A stretch of 64,000 bases of DNA from NCBI GenBank assembly GCA_947457395.1, contig CANGVA010000006.1, forward strand, positions 1 through 64,000. Reading direction: 5' to 3'. The notes beneath the pieces are model-generated. The model was not told the origin of the DNA. It searched no databases and saw nothing but the letters and a program-made list of their open reading frames with translations. Of the stretch, positions 13,710-22,997 are shown piece by piece (positions within the stretch are counted from its first letter, which is position 1; every line of letters begins with the position of its first letter). Both the position numbers and the translations under genes were made by a program. Source of the DNA: Bacteroidota bacterium (GTDB taxonomy: Bacteria; Bacteroidota; Bacteroidia; UKL13-3).

Positions 13710-13737
13710 AAAGACCTCCGCATGCGGGGGTCTTTAT
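13710..13737 (+). terminator. Terminator after tRNA-Cys
   Basis: AAGACC...CCGC faces GCGG...GGTCTTT around AT, a strong hairpin with T-rich tails on both strands. It also serves the convergent yqgE gene. Confidence 0.75.
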
Positions 13738-13740
13738 TGT

Positions 13741-14319
13741 TTAGTTCCATTGCGGATCTTCCGGAGAATTGGCCATGTAGGCATAATCCTGGTTGAGGTT
13801 TTTAACCACCTTGGCCCACATTTGTTCAGGGTTGGCATTAAACATTAAAGAGGCCGGGGCATTGCCCAGCCACCAGGCTTTTTCTTCTATTTCTTCTTCC
13901 AGTTGCCCGGGTGCCCAGCCGGAGTATCCCACAAAAAATTTAAACTCCTCAGGTTTTACTACTTTCTGGTTTAGTAGGTCGTTTACGAGCTCAATATTGC
14001 CACCCCAGAAAATGCCATCTTTTATGGGTTGTGCACCCTCAATTAAATCGCCCACGGTATGTATAAAGTGCAGCGTATTGGGCTCCACCGGTCCGCCATA
14101 ATACAAAGGAAAATCATGATCGAGCAAACCCGGCACCACCTCATTGCTTTTGATGGTGAGCAGGCGGTTTAAAACAAAACCAACGGAGCCATCTTCATTG
14201 TGTTCCCCCAACAGCACCACTGCACGCCTAAATTGTGCATCGTTTAGGAAAGGTTCACTTATAAGAATGGAGCCTTTTTGAGGAGGCCCGAAAGAGGGCT
14301 GAACATTTTTTACTTGCAT
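13741..14319 (-). CDS. YqgE/AlgH family protein
   Basis: This protein of about 192 residues has the family start KGSILISEPFLNDAQFRRAVVLLGEHNEDGSVGFVLNR, then HDFPLYYGGPVE and IFWGGNIE, and FKFFVGYSGWAPGQLEEEI, all classic for YqgE. The function is unknown. Its gene is commonly adjacent to ruvX, which is not so here. The start was placed at MQVKNVQ. An upstream ATG at 14346 would add nine residues that are not conserved. Confidence 0.9.
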   Translation of the reverse strand: MQVKNVQPSFGPPQKGSILISEPFLNDAQFRRAVVLLGEHNEDGSVGFVLNRLLTIKSNEVVPGLLDHDFPLYYGGPVEPNTLHFIHTVGDLIEGAQPIKDGIFWGGNIELVNDLLNQKVVKPEEFKFFVGYSGWAPGQLEEEIEEKAWWLGNAPASLMFNANPEQMWAKVVKNLNQDYAYMANSPEDPQWN

Positions 14320-14459
14320 ATCAGTTGCTGCTTCTCGGGTTAACAATTATTTCACTTACTTCACTGAATTGATTGTAGGGTTTTCTTACAAGCAAAATAG
14401 CCGGAACAATCATTGAGATATTCACCAAACATCCACAGATAAAAAGAGTTTAATAATTT

Positions 14460-14467
14460 TACCTTTG
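14460..14467 (+). promoter_or_regulatory. -7 element almost touching the pdxH start codon
   Basis: TACCTTTG fits TANNTTTG and ends only 5 bases before ATG 14473, so transcription would begin within about two bases of the start codon. Confidence 0.45.
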
Positions 14468-14472
14468 TTTAT

Positions 14473-15123
14473 ATGAAAGAGCTATCAAAGTCTATTGCCG
14501 ATTTGCGGGTTGATTACAGCCTGAAAAAATTTGATGAGTCTGATTTGATTAAAAATCCGATGGAGCAGTTTGAAGTGTGGCTGGATGAAGCGATACAAGC
14601 CAATGTAAATGAGCCCAATGCCATGACATTGGCAACGGTGAAGGCAGATGGAGCCCCATCGGCAAGGGTGGTATTGTTAAAAGGCATATCAGAAAACGGT
14701 TTTGTTTTTTTTACCAACTATGAAAGCAGGAAGGGTCAGGAAATACTTCAAAACTCCAAGGTATGCCTGGTATTTTGCTGGCTTGAGTTGCAAAGGCAGG
14801 TAAGGATTGAAGGAGAGGCGATTAAAATATCAGCCGAAGAGTCGGATAATTATTTTAAAACGAGGCCTTTAGGATCGCAAATAGGGGCCCATGCCTCACC
14901 ACAAAGCAAGCAGGTTGAATCACGGGAGGAGTTGGAGCGCATGTATGCATCATTTGAAGAATTGTTTACGAAACAGCCCATCATCAGGCCGGAGCATTGG
15001 GGAGGCTTTAGGGTTAAGCCTCAGCAAATTGAGTTTTGGCAGGGCAGGCAAAACAGGCTGCACGACAGGTTTCTGTTTACCAAAGAAGAAAATAGCTGGG
15101 CATTTTGCCGATTGGCCCCATAA
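14473..15123 (+). CDS. pdxH: Pyridoxamine 5'-phosphate oxidase
   Basis: This 216-residue FMN enzyme oxidises pyridoxamine or pyridoxine phosphate to pyridoxal phosphate, the last step of vitamin B6 synthesis. The FMN-binding motif ARVVLLKG, then FFTNYESRKGQE and the PdxH signature WQGRQNRLHDR are clear, and it ends in RLAP. Its length is that of the family. A -7 promoter element directly abuts the start codon, suggesting a very short or absent leader. Confidence 0.95.
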   Translation: MKELSKSIADLRVDYSLKKFDESDLIKNPMEQFEVWLDEAIQANVNEPNAMTLATVKADGAPSARVVLLKGISENGFVFFTNYESRKGQEILQNSKVCLVFCWLELQRQVRIEGEAIKISAEESDNYFKTRPLGSQIGAHASPQSKQVESREELERMYASFEELFTKQPIIRPEHWGGFRVKPQQIEFWQGRQNRLHDRFLFTKEENSWAFCRLAP

Positions 15124-15192
15124 AACGACCTATAAATGACCATTTTTTGTGTATTTTAAGGCATAAAGGTATGTATGTCCTTAAAATAAACA

Positions 15193-15200
15193 TATTTTTG
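15193..15200 (+). promoter_or_regulatory. -7 element of the glycosyltransferase-4 gene
   Basis: TATTTTTG fits TANNTTTG and lies 35 bases before ATG 15236. Confidence 0.4.
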
Positions 15201-15235
15201 CAGCGTTCTATACTGCGACTGCATTAACACACACT

Positions 15236-16357
15236 ATGCAAAACATTGTACTTGTTTTTTTAACCAGCTTGTTAGTTGTTATTTTCGGGATACCTTCCAT
15301 TATAACGGTGGCTAAATTTAAGGGCCTCTATGATAAACCGGAAGCCCGCAAGCTGCATACACATAAAATTCCTCGACTTGGAGGACTTGCCATCATAGCA
15401 GGTTTTTCTATAGCAGCCAGTTTATGGGGTATTCCGGATGGCATGCCAAGGCTCCAATACCTGCAGGCGGCATTAATAATTCTGTTTTTCTCCGGTTTAA
15501 AAGATGATGTTATCATACTCTCACCTGCTAAAAAGCTCATGAGTCAGGTAGTGGCTGCCTTAATCACCATTGTGGGTGAGGATATCCGCATTAGCAGCCT
15601 TTATGGATTATTTGGCATAGATATCATCCCGATTTGGGCTTCTTATGCGCTTACCTTTTTTACCATTATTGTGGTTACCAATGCATTTAATCTGATAGAT
15701 GGGGTGGATGGACTTGCAGGCGGGTTGGGTTTTATAATTGCCACCACCCTGGGTTTGTGGTTTAATTTTATTGATCAAACGGGCTGGGCCATTCTTTCAT
15801 TTGGTTTGGCAGGCGCCTTGCTTGGATTTTTGGTGTTTAACTTTAATCCGGCAAAAATTTTTATGGGAGACGCAGGCTCGCTAACCACCGGATTTTTGTT
15901 GGCTGTGTTTACCATTAAGTTTATTGAGTTTAATAGCCCAACGGCTCAAAATCTATACAAGATTGCATCGGCCCCTGCTATAGCAGTGGCAATTTTAATT
16001 GTTCCCCTATTTGATACCTTACGTGTGTTTATTCTGAGGGTAATGAAGAAAAAATCTCCTTTTGAGGCCGATAAAAATCACCTGCACCATTTTTTGCTGC
16101 GCATGGGCCTTGGGCATAAAGAGGTTGCACTGGTTATGTATATTGTAAATATTGCTTTTGTTCTGGTGGCGTTTATGATGAAAAATAATTCAACCGCCAT
16201 GTTGTTGCTCATTATAGGCACACTGGCTGTTATCCTTGCCCAGATTCCGGTATACGTGCTCAATCATAAAATTGCGGAAATTGAGGCCGAGAACAATGAA
16301 ATTATTGCCAAGGAATTGGGAGAGCAGGTTCAAATTAACTCTGATCTTAAGAATTAA
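15236..16357 (+). CDS. WecA/TagO-like undecaprenyl-phosphate sugar-1-phosphate transferase
   Basis: This 373-residue membrane enzyme of glycosyltransferase family 4 (the MraY/WecA family) moves a sugar-1-phosphate from a UDP-sugar to undecaprenyl phosphate, starting polysaccharide or O-antigen assembly. Signatures are KIPRLGG near residue 43, the metal-binding DD in LKDD, NAFNLIDGVDGLAGG near residue 148, and FMGDAGS near residue 205. About ten membrane helices are visible. The specific sugar cannot be read. The 3' end overlaps the convergent rdgB gene by 11 bases. Confidence 0.9.
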   Translation: MQNIVLVFLTSLLVVIFGIPSIITVAKFKGLYDKPEARKLHTHKIPRLGGLAIIAGFSIAASLWGIPDGMPRLQYLQAALIILFFSGLKDDVIILSPAKKLMSQVVAALITIVGEDIRISSLYGLFGIDIIPIWASYALTFFTIIVVTNAFNLIDGVDGLAGGLGFIIATTLGLWFNFIDQTGWAILSFGLAGALLGFLVFNFNPAKIFMGDAGSLTTGFLLAVFTIKFIEFNSPTAQNLYKIASAPAIAVAILIVPLFDTLRVFILRVMKKKSPFEADKNHLHHFLLRMGLGHKEVALVMYIVNIAFVLVAFMMKNNSTAMLLLIIGTLAVILAQIPVYVLNHKIAEIEAENNEIIAKELGEQVQINSDLKN

Positions 16358-16928
16358 GCTGTTTTAAAAAGCGCGCCAGTTGTTCAAATGCTTTTGCGCG
16401 GTGGCTTATTTTATTTTTTTGTTCAAGCGTCATTTGCGCAAGTGTTATATCATACCCATCCGGCATAAAAACAGGATCATATCCAAACCCATTATCACCT
16501 AAAGTTTCATGAATGATTTTGCCCTCCAGCACACCGGTAAAATAATAGGCAACACCATCCAGCATCAGGCAAATAACGGTTTCAAAACGTGCTTTTCTGT
16601 TTGGTTTGCCGGCCATGTTTTTGAGCAGTAAAGCAATATTATCTGCATCATTTTTTTGTTCACCTGCATAACGTGCGCTGTGCACGCCCGGTTCTCCGTT
16701 CAGTGCATCAACAATAAGTCCGGTATCATCGGCAAAGCAATTGTAATGATAGGTTAAATAGATGTGCCTGGCTTTTAATGTAGCATTTTCTTTTAAGGTA
16801 AGGCCGCTTTCTTCTATATCATCATTGCACTTAATATCTGATAATGAAAGTACCTCAAAGGGTTCGCCAACCAGTGCATTAATCTCTTTGGCCTTGTTCA
16901 GATTTTGGGTTGCAAAAATAAGTCTCAT
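16347..16928 (-). CDS. rdgB: Non-canonical purine NTP pyrophosphatase (RdgB/HAM1)
   Basis: This 193-residue house-cleaning enzyme hydrolyses XTP and dITP to the monophosphates. Family motifs are FATQNLNKAKEI at the N-terminus, ESGLTLKENATLKAR, FADDTGL with the metal-binding acidic residues, GVHSARYAG, and GFGYDPVF followed by KISHRAKA. It is the second gene of a pair whose first gene (16925-17416) overlaps its start by four bases, so they are co-transcribed. Confidence 0.95.
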   Translation of the reverse strand: MRLIFATQNLNKAKEINALVGEPFEVLSLSDIKCNDDIEESGLTLKENATLKARHIYLTYHYNCFADDTGLIVDALNGEPGVHSARYAGEQKNDADNIALLLKNMAGKPNRKARFETVICLMLDGVAYYFTGVLEGKIIHETLGDNGFGYDPVFMPDGYDITLAQMTLEQKNKISHRAKAFEQLARFLKQLNS

Positions 16929-17416
16929 GGCAATTCAAACAGGTTCTTAATGCTGGCCCAAAGTTTGGTTTTTAAATCCCTTTCATCATGAAAAGCAGCT
17001 GCAGCATGCACCAGCAAATAACGGTAGCCTTCCTGTTGTTGCACCGTGTATAGAGGCTTTGCCAGGCCGGCTGTTTCTGCATAGGCATCGCAGCCCCAGA
17101 AAATTATTTTTTCAGGATGAAGTGACTGAAGTATGGTTTGCCAGTCAGGCGTATTGTTTTCAAATAAGTTAAGCAGCACAACATCTGTTAAAGGTAGTTT
17201 TAATCCGTTTGTAATGAGTGTATGAATCATCTTTTCATCGGCACCGCTCCAGTTCTGCGGCTGATGGTAAACAAAGAGCAATCTTTTTTGCGCACTTCCG
17301 CTAAATCGGAGCGTATTCTCAATTTTTTTATTTTCTTTGACGGGTGTAAATAAAGGCTCGTCAACCAAATAAATGCGTTGAAAAAGGTCTAGTGTTTGCA
17401 AATCAAAATCGCTCAT
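16925..17416 (-). CDS. Conserved protein of unknown function upstream of rdgB
   Basis: This 163-residue cytosolic protein has no signal peptide. It has alternating strands and helices (KRLLFVYHQPQNW, LTDVVLLNLFE, KIIFWGCDAY, YLLVHAAAAFH). The pattern loosely recalls small Rossmann-like folds or the DNA polymerase III psi subunit, but I do not recognise it. It overlaps rdgB by four bases. Its start codon lies only seven bases from the divergent ilvE start, so at least one of the two promoters must lie inside the other gene. Confidence 0.65.
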   Translation of the reverse strand: MSDFDLQTLDLFQRIYLVDEPLFTPVKENKKIENTLRFSGSAQKRLLFVYHQPQNWSGADEKMIHTLITNGLKLPLTDVVLLNLFENNTPDWQTILQSLHPEKIIFWGCDAYAETAGLAKPLYTVQQQEGYRYLLVHAAAAFHDERDLKTKLWASIKNLFELP

Positions 17417-17423
17417 ATAATAT

Positions 17424-18494
17424 ATGGAAAATACAACGGCAATTTCTATAAAAATTTCTAAAACTCCGCATTCGCGTATTGCAGAATGTGATTTTGATAA
17501 TATTCAATTCGGCACCATATTTTCTGATCATATGTTTAGGTGTGATTATGAAAACGGTGAATGGCAGCAGCCAAAGATTTTACCTTACGGTCCCATTACC
17601 TTGGCTCCTTCTTTATCGGCATTGCATTATGGCCAGGCTATCTTTGAAGGAATGAAGGCCTTTAAAAATCAGGTGAACCAGCCTCAGCTGTTCAGGCCGC
17701 TTGATAACTGGAAACGATTAAATGTTTCGGCTAAGCGCATGGCCATGCCGGAGGTTCCGGAAGAAATATTTATGCAAGGTTTGAAAGCATTGATAGATAT
17801 TGACCGCAACTGGATTCCTACCAAGGAAGGAAGTGCCTTGTATATTCGTCCGTTTTTATTTGCCACCGATGATTTTGTGGGTGTGCGTCCGTCAAGAAAT
17901 TTCAGCTTTATAATTTTTACCTGCCCGGTAAACAGCTACTACCCAAAACCTATTAAAGTACTTATTGAAGAAGGATATGTGCGTGCATCAAAAGGTGGTG
18001 TTGGTTTTGCAAAAGCTGCCGGAAACTATGGAGCTTCTATGCTGCCAACGCTGGAGGCGCAGCAAAAAGGTTTTGACCAGATTATATGGACCGATGGATT
18101 GTCCCACGCGTTTGTTGAGGAATCCGGCACTACCAATTTGTTTTTTGTTATCAATGGAAAAGTGCTTACGCCCAACCTGCATGATACCATTTTAAATGGC
18201 ATTACCAGAGACTCTTGCATCAAGGTACTTGAGCACAATGGCATTGCAGTAGAGCAAAGACAAATTGCTGTTGCTGAAATTATAGAGGCTGCCGAAAAAG
18301 GTTTGCTGGAGGATGCCTTTGGCACCGGCACGGCAGCATTAATTGCCAAGATTGATGCAATTAGTTTCAGGGATAAAACCTACCAATTGCCTCCGGCTGA
18401 GGGAAGAAAAATATCCAATTTACTGTACCGCCAACTGGAAGATATTCGCACATCTGCTGCAGAAGATCCTTTTGGTTGGGTAGTAACAATTTAA
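17424..18494 (+). CDS. ilvE: Branched-chain amino acid aminotransferase
   Basis: This 356-residue PLP enzyme makes the last step of Val, Leu and Ile synthesis. Motifs include ALHYGQAIFEGMKAF at about residues 66-80, IRPFLFATD, and the PLP-lysine region GFAKAAGNYGASM. VEESGTTNLFFVINGK and DAFGTGTAA complete the class IV fold. Length and order match the eukaryote-like group II enzymes. The gene is divergent from the 17416 gene with a gap of seven bases between start codons. Confidence 0.95.
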   Translation: MENTTAISIKISKTPHSRIAECDFDNIQFGTIFSDHMFRCDYENGEWQQPKILPYGPITLAPSLSALHYGQAIFEGMKAFKNQVNQPQLFRPLDNWKRLNVSAKRMAMPEVPEEIFMQGLKALIDIDRNWIPTKEGSALYIRPFLFATDDFVGVRPSRNFSFIIFTCPVNSYYPKPIKVLIEEGYVRASKGGVGFAKAAGNYGASMLPTLEAQQKGFDQIIWTDGLSHAFVEESGTTNLFFVINGKVLTPNLHDTILNGITRDSCIKVLEHNGIAVEQRQIAVAEIIEAAEKGLLEDAFGTGTAALIAKIDAISFRDKTYQLPPAEGRKISNLLYRQLEDIRTSAAEDPFGWVVTI

Positions 18495-18550
18495 ACGGGC
18501 TGCAAACGCAAAGGTGCAGTTGTAAAAATTCTGCATGTGTGCTTAACATA

Positions 18551-18558
18551 TAAATTTG
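18551..18558 (+). promoter_or_regulatory. -7 element touching the WYL regulator start
   Basis: TAAATTTG fits TANNTTTG and ends 4 bases before ATG 18563, so the mRNA may be leaderless. Confidence 0.45.
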
Positions 18559-18562
18559 CCTT

Positions 18563-19570
18563 ATGCCAAAAAATAAAAATGCAACCATCCGCTATCGCAT
18601 CATTGATAATGCATTGCGCAACAGGCAGAAGAAATATCCTACCAAAAAAGACTTGATAGAAGCCTGCAGCGGACTGGGAACAGTATCTGAGCGCACCATT
18701 GATAAGGATTTGTATGATATGAAGTATGATGAGGAGCTGGGATATTTTGCACCTATTGAATACAACAGAAAATTTAACGGTTATTATTATACAGATGCAG
18801 ATTTCTCTATCAATAAAATTCCGCTGAAGCAGGAAGACCTGTATGCGCTTGAATTTGCATGCGGTTTATTGAGGCAATTTGAGGGCATTGGGCCGGTTAG
18901 GCAGTTTATGCAATCGGTTAGTAAAATTGAAGACTTTATTAGTATGAAACGCATTGCCGGTGAGACACTAGATGATGTGATACAAACAGAAAAAAGCCTG
19001 AGTGCAAAGGGCAATGAATACCTGGGTACCTTACTGAAAGCAATTAAAGAACGTGATGAGCTGATTGTGCATTATCAGCGTTTTGGTGAAACAGCCCCCA
19101 AACATTATACCTACCATCCGTATGTGTTAAAGGAGTATAGGAACCGATGGTATGTTACCGGAAAAGATATCGGCAAAAAGCGAATGATTACGCTGGCACT
19201 GGAGCGCATAAAAGAGATACTGCCAACAGGAAAAAGCTTTGAGCCCGATACAAATTTTGAAGCGCGGAAATTCTTTAAGCACTCATTTGGTATATCAGTA
19301 ATTGATGACTTTAAGCCTGAAAAGATTAAGCTCAGGTTTGAGCCGGGCGAAGCACCTTATATAAAATCGCAGCCATTGCATGAAACGCAACAAATCATAG
19401 AAGATTCGGCAACTGCTTTTATCATAGAGTTGGAGGTAATACCAAGTTATGAACTTAAATCACAAATCTTAAGTTATGGCGATAAGGTTCATATTCTTGC
19501 ACCGGCAACTTTGCAAAAGGAGCATGTTGCTACGTTAACAAACGCTTTAAATAAGTATCGTAAGCATTAA
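18563..19570 (+). CDS. WYL-domain transcriptional regulator
   Basis: This 335-residue regulator has an N-terminal winged helix (residues about 8-55, with TKKDLIEACSGLGTVSERTI), then a long helical part and a WYL domain from about residue 150. Its core is ELIVHYQRFG, YHPYVLKEYRNRWYVTG and ITLALERI. WYL proteins bind small ligands or nucleic acids to control transcription, often in defence or DNA repair, but the Bacteroidota type is commonly chromosomal and of unknown target. It is monocistronic here. Confidence 0.85.
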   Translation: MPKNKNATIRYRIIDNALRNRQKKYPTKKDLIEACSGLGTVSERTIDKDLYDMKYDEELGYFAPIEYNRKFNGYYYTDADFSINKIPLKQEDLYALEFACGLLRQFEGIGPVRQFMQSVSKIEDFISMKRIAGETLDDVIQTEKSLSAKGNEYLGTLLKAIKERDELIVHYQRFGETAPKHYTYHPYVLKEYRNRWYVTGKDIGKKRMITLALERIKEILPTGKSFEPDTNFEARKFFKHSFGISVIDDFKPEKIKLRFEPGEAPYIKSQPLHETQQIIEDSATAFIIELEVIPSYELKSQILSYGDKVHILAPATLQKEHVATLTNALNKYRKH

Positions 19571-19596
19571 AACTTCTGCTGAAGTTTTGATGCAGG

Positions 19597-21267
19597 CTAA
19601 ATCTTTTTAAAACGCACACGGTGTGGCATGGTATCGCCCAGGCGTTGCTTTTTATTCTCTTCGTAATCGGTATAGTTGCCTTCAAAAAAGTACACCTGAG
19701 AGTTGCCTTCAAAAGCCAGTATATGCGTAGCAATTCTATCAATAAACCACCTGTCGTGTGAAATCACCACCACACAACCTGCAAAATTTTCAATGGCTTC
19801 TTCCAGTGCCCTCAGGGTGTTTACGTCAATATCATTGGTTGGCTCATCAAGCAACAACACATTGCCACCTTCTTTTAAGGTCATGGCCAGGTGCACACGG
19901 TTTCTTTCTCCGCCTGATAGCACACCTACTTTTTTACTTTGATCGGTGCCGCTGAAATTAAATTTAGAAATATACGCACGTGCATTGATCTGCTTGCCTC
20001 CAACAACCATTGTTTCTGTGCCACCGCTTATTACTTCAAACACACTTTTATCGGGCAGTAAGTCTTTGTGGCTTTGGTCAACATAAGCTATCTTAACAGT
20101 ATCCCCCACTTTAAATGTTCCGTTGTCGGGTTTCTCAAGCCCCATAATCATTTTAAACAAAGTGGTTTTACCCACGCCATTGGGTCCGATGATACCAACA
20201 ATTCCGCCTTTGGGAAGCGCAAACGAGAGGTTTTCATACAACAATTTATTGCCATAGGCCTTGCTCACATGATCTGCTTCTATGACAACATCACCCAAAC
20301 GTGGCCCCGGTGGTATGTATAATTCCAGTTGTTGTTCTTTTTCTTTTTGTTCCTCACTCAACATGCGGTCATATGCATTTAAACGTGCTTTTTGTTTAGC
20401 CTGTCTGCCTTTCGGGCCTTGCCTTACCCAGTCTAATTCTCGTTCAAGTGCTTTTGCTCTTTTGCTTTCTGCTTTCTCTTCAGCAGCCAGTCGTTTAGCT
20501 TTTTGATCCAGCCAGCTGCTGTAGTTGCCTTTCCACGGAATACCTTCACCTCTGTCAAGCTCAAGAATCCAGCCTGCAACATTATCCAGGAAATAACGAT
20601 CGTGGGTTACGGCAATTACTGTTCCCGGAAACTGATGCAGGAATTGTTCCAGCCAATCAACTGATTCGGCATCGAGGTGGTTGGTAGGTTCATCAAGCAA
20701 TAAAATATCGGGGTTGCTCAGCAACAACCTGCATAAGGCCACGCGTCTGCGTTCACCTCCGGAGAGCACACTCACAGGGGTATCCGGTTCAGGGCAACGC
20801 AGGGCATCCATTGCTTTTTCTAATTTATTATCCAGTTCCCATGCATCGTTCTGCTCAAGCAGTTCCATTACCACTGCTTGCCTATCAAGCACTTTCATCA
20901 TTTCATCAGCATCCAGATTCGGATCGGCCAATTTGTTATTAATTTCTTCAAACTCCTGCAGCATTTGTGTGATATGCGCTACACCTTCTTCTACAGATTG
21001 CCTCACTGTTTTATTTTCGTCAAGCTGTGGTTCCTGCTCCAAAAAACCAATCTTATATTCTTTGTCAAAAACTACCTCGCCCTGAAAGTTTTTATCTACA
21101 CCTGCAATAATGCGCAGCAAGCTGGATTTACCTGAACCGTTTAGTCCAAGCACACCTATTTTGGCACCATAAAAAAAGGAGAGGTAAATATTTTTTAGAA
21201 CCTGTTTGTTTGGCGGATAGGTTTTGCTAACCCCGGCCATTGAGAAGATGATTTTATTGTCTGTCAT
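19597..21267 (-). CDS. ettA: Energy-dependent translational throttle protein EttA (ABC-F)
   Basis: This 556-residue ABC-F ATPase has two nucleotide-binding domains. The first has GLNGSGKSS near residue 40 and LSGGERRRVALC; the second has GPNGVGKTT near 360 and LSGGERNRVHLA. The arm linker (about 240-325) carries KGRQAKQKARL, typical of EttA. ABC-F proteins bind the ribosomal E site and sense the ATP/ADP ratio. The length and linker match EttA rather than Uup or YbiT. It is a lone gene, convergent with the WYL regulator. Confidence 0.95.
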   Translation of the reverse strand: MTDNKIIFSMAGVSKTYPPNKQVLKNIYLSFFYGAKIGVLGLNGSGKSSLLRIIAGVDKNFQGEVVFDKEYKIGFLEQEPQLDENKTVRQSVEEGVAHITQMLQEFEEINNKLADPNLDADEMMKVLDRQAVVMELLEQNDAWELDNKLEKAMDALRCPEPDTPVSVLSGGERRRVALCRLLLSNPDILLLDEPTNHLDAESVDWLEQFLHQFPGTVIAVTHDRYFLDNVAGWILELDRGEGIPWKGNYSSWLDQKAKRLAAEEKAESKRAKALERELDWVRQGPKGRQAKQKARLNAYDRMLSEEQKEKEQQLELYIPPGPRLGDVVIEADHVSKAYGNKLLYENLSFALPKGGIVGIIGPNGVGKTTLFKMIMGLEKPDNGTFKVGDTVKIAYVDQSHKDLLPDKSVFEVISGGTETMVVGGKQINARAYISKFNFSGTDQSKKVGVLSGGERNRVHLAMTLKEGGNVLLLDEPTNDIDVNTLRALEEAIENFAGCVVVISHDRWFIDRIATHILAFEGNSQVYFFEGNYTDYEENKKQRLGDTMPHRVRFKKI

Positions 21268-21378
21268 GGTTTGAAATTACCCTTATTCGGGCGAATTTAA
21301 TCTAAATTCAGTTTTTCCTGTTTTTTCTCAGCAAATAATCGGTGCAGGACTTTTAAATTCGAATAAAATCACACAACT

Positions 21379-22005
21379 ATGAAAAAAGAACTTTGCCAGA
21401 TATCGGGGAAACTGATGGGTAAAAATCAGTTATTGCCTGCACTTGCCGTAAGTGATAGTTTGGTTTCATTCATTACCTCTCAGGGGTTTGAGTGGAACAA
21501 GGAAGGTTATATCTCTGTAAGTGAACTAAACAAGTTTGTAAAGCAAAAGCTGGAACAAATGGTTGAGGAGAATAAGGGGAAGCTGGATGTTCTGGAGAAG
21601 GATGTGTTGGAGAGTTTTTCTGATTATGATATCATGGCTGAAGATGTAGATACCGACTATGATAAAAAGCTAACAGCAGCTGATCGCGTTTCTGATATGA
21701 TTGCTGACTTTGGCGGATCATGGGCTTTTATACTTATTTTCTTTTCGGTTATCGCCTGCTGGATAGGCCTCAACGTATTTTTACCCCAGCGCGTAGATCC
21801 GTATCCATTTATTTTGCTTAATCTTATTTTGTCGTGTCTTGCTGCGGTTCAGGCTCCCATTATTATGATGAGCCAGAAGAGACAAGAGGCCAGAGACAGG
21901 CTGCGTTCAAAAAATGACTATAAAGTTAATTTAAAAGCAGAGTTAGAAATTAGGCAACTGCATGAAAAGATAGATCACCTTACCCGCCTGTACATGAAAA
22001 AATAA
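21379..22005 (+). CDS. DUF1003 membrane protein
   Basis: This 208-residue protein has the DUF1003 core: AADRVSDMIADFGGSWAFI, WIGLN, PYPFILLNLILS and QAPIIMMSQKRQEARDRLRS. Two membrane helices span about residues 110-160. A C-terminal coiled coil follows. The N-terminal 90 residues are an extension that includes CQISG and may bind metal. The function is unknown; transport or stress roles have been proposed for the family. It ends in a shared terminator with the stress-protein gene. Confidence 0.85.
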   Translation: MKKELCQISGKLMGKNQLLPALAVSDSLVSFITSQGFEWNKEGYISVSELNKFVKQKLEQMVEENKGKLDVLEKDVLESFSDYDIMAEDVDTDYDKKLTAADRVSDMIADFGGSWAFILIFFSVIACWIGLNVFLPQRVDPYPFILLNLILSCLAAVQAPIIMMSQKRQEARDRLRSKNDYKVNLKAELEIRQLHEKIDHLTRLYMKK

Positions 22006-22028
22006 AAAAGCCGGACAAGCCGGCTTTC
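22006..22028. terminator. Bidirectional terminator
   Basis: AAAGCCGG and CCGGCTTT form a stem with a 5-nt loop, with A/T runs on both sides. It lies between the convergent DUF1003 and universal-stress genes. Confidence 0.75.
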
Positions 22029-22045
22029 ACATTAGTTATACTTTT

Positions 22046-22924
22046 TTATACAGCAAATTCAGAAGAGATGCCGGTTCTTCTTGGTTTAACACACATAACC
22101 GGAATGCGCTCAGACTTGTTTACGATTTGTTGTGCTTCTGTTCCCATCAGGTATTCACCCAAACCTAAATCTTCCTGGTGTGTCATCACCAGAATAAGAT
22201 CAGCATTGATTGCCTCTGCATATTTTAATGTTTCTTCAGCAAAGCTTGCATCCAGATTGTTTAAAATATGGCGTGTAAATTTAACACCCTTATCCTCCAG
22301 CATATTTTCAACCTGACGCAGGGCAGCGGTTAGTCTGGTATTCCCTTGTTCATCATCGGTGTGATACGTTAAAATACGGATGGTTGATTGGTATGCTTTC
22401 CCTAAATGAATAGCCCATGATATTTTTTGGCGCGATTCCATGGTTAGATCAAGCGGGAATACAATATTTTTATAAGAGTTAGCTGTTTGAGCCGACTTTA
22501 CAACCACCACCGGAACGTTTGTTTGCATGATTACCCTGGATGCATTGCTGCCAATAATTTTCTCCATACCTGAGGCACCATTTGAGCCCATGATAATGCT
22601 ATCACATTTTAGTGCATCGGCTGCTTCGGCAATCATTTTATACACTTTTCCTTCACGCACATGTGTGCTTGCGTTTACCCCGTGTACTTTTTTAATATCC
22701 TGCGCCAGTTCATTTAAATTAGACAAAGCTTCTTTTTCTATCTTTTCCTTTTCATCACTTTTACCAAAGGATAGCAATCCTCTGAATAATCCATCTTCCA
22801 TAATATGAAGCAGTGCCAGTTGGTTATTAAAATGTTTGGCAACTTCAACTGCATGGTAAAGTGCATGGCGGGAAATATCTGAGAAATCAACAGGTACCAG
22901 AATGGTGTTTTTAGCAGAATCCAT
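22046..22924 (-). CDS. Tandem universal stress protein
   Basis: This 292-residue protein is two UspA domains in a row. The first begins ILVPVDFSDISRHALYHAVEVA and carries IIMGSNGASGMEKIIGSNASRVI, the nucleotide-binding GxxG...S type. The second ends with LILVMTHQEDLGLGEYLMG...RIPVMCV, which lacks part of that motif. It probably binds ATP through the first half only. Such proteins help cells survive starvation or oxidative stress. It is divergent from the nucleoside phosphorylase gene. Confidence 0.9.
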   Translation of the reverse strand: MDSAKNTILVPVDFSDISRHALYHAVEVAKHFNNQLALLHIMEDGLFRGLLSFGKSDEKEKIEKEALSNLNELAQDIKKVHGVNASTHVREGKVYKMIAEAADALKCDSIIMGSNGASGMEKIIGSNASRVIMQTNVPVVVVKSAQTANSYKNIVFPLDLTMESRQKISWAIHLGKAYQSTIRILTYHTDDEQGNTRLTAALRQVENMLEDKGVKFTRHILNNLDASFAEETLKYAEAINADLILVMTHQEDLGLGEYLMGTEAQQIVNKSERIPVMCVKPRRTGISSEFAV

Positions 22925-22997
22925 ATTTATTTTGGTTTAAAAAGTGACTGCAAAGATAATGTGCTGCATTATATTGCAACCTGATTTATATCACTTT

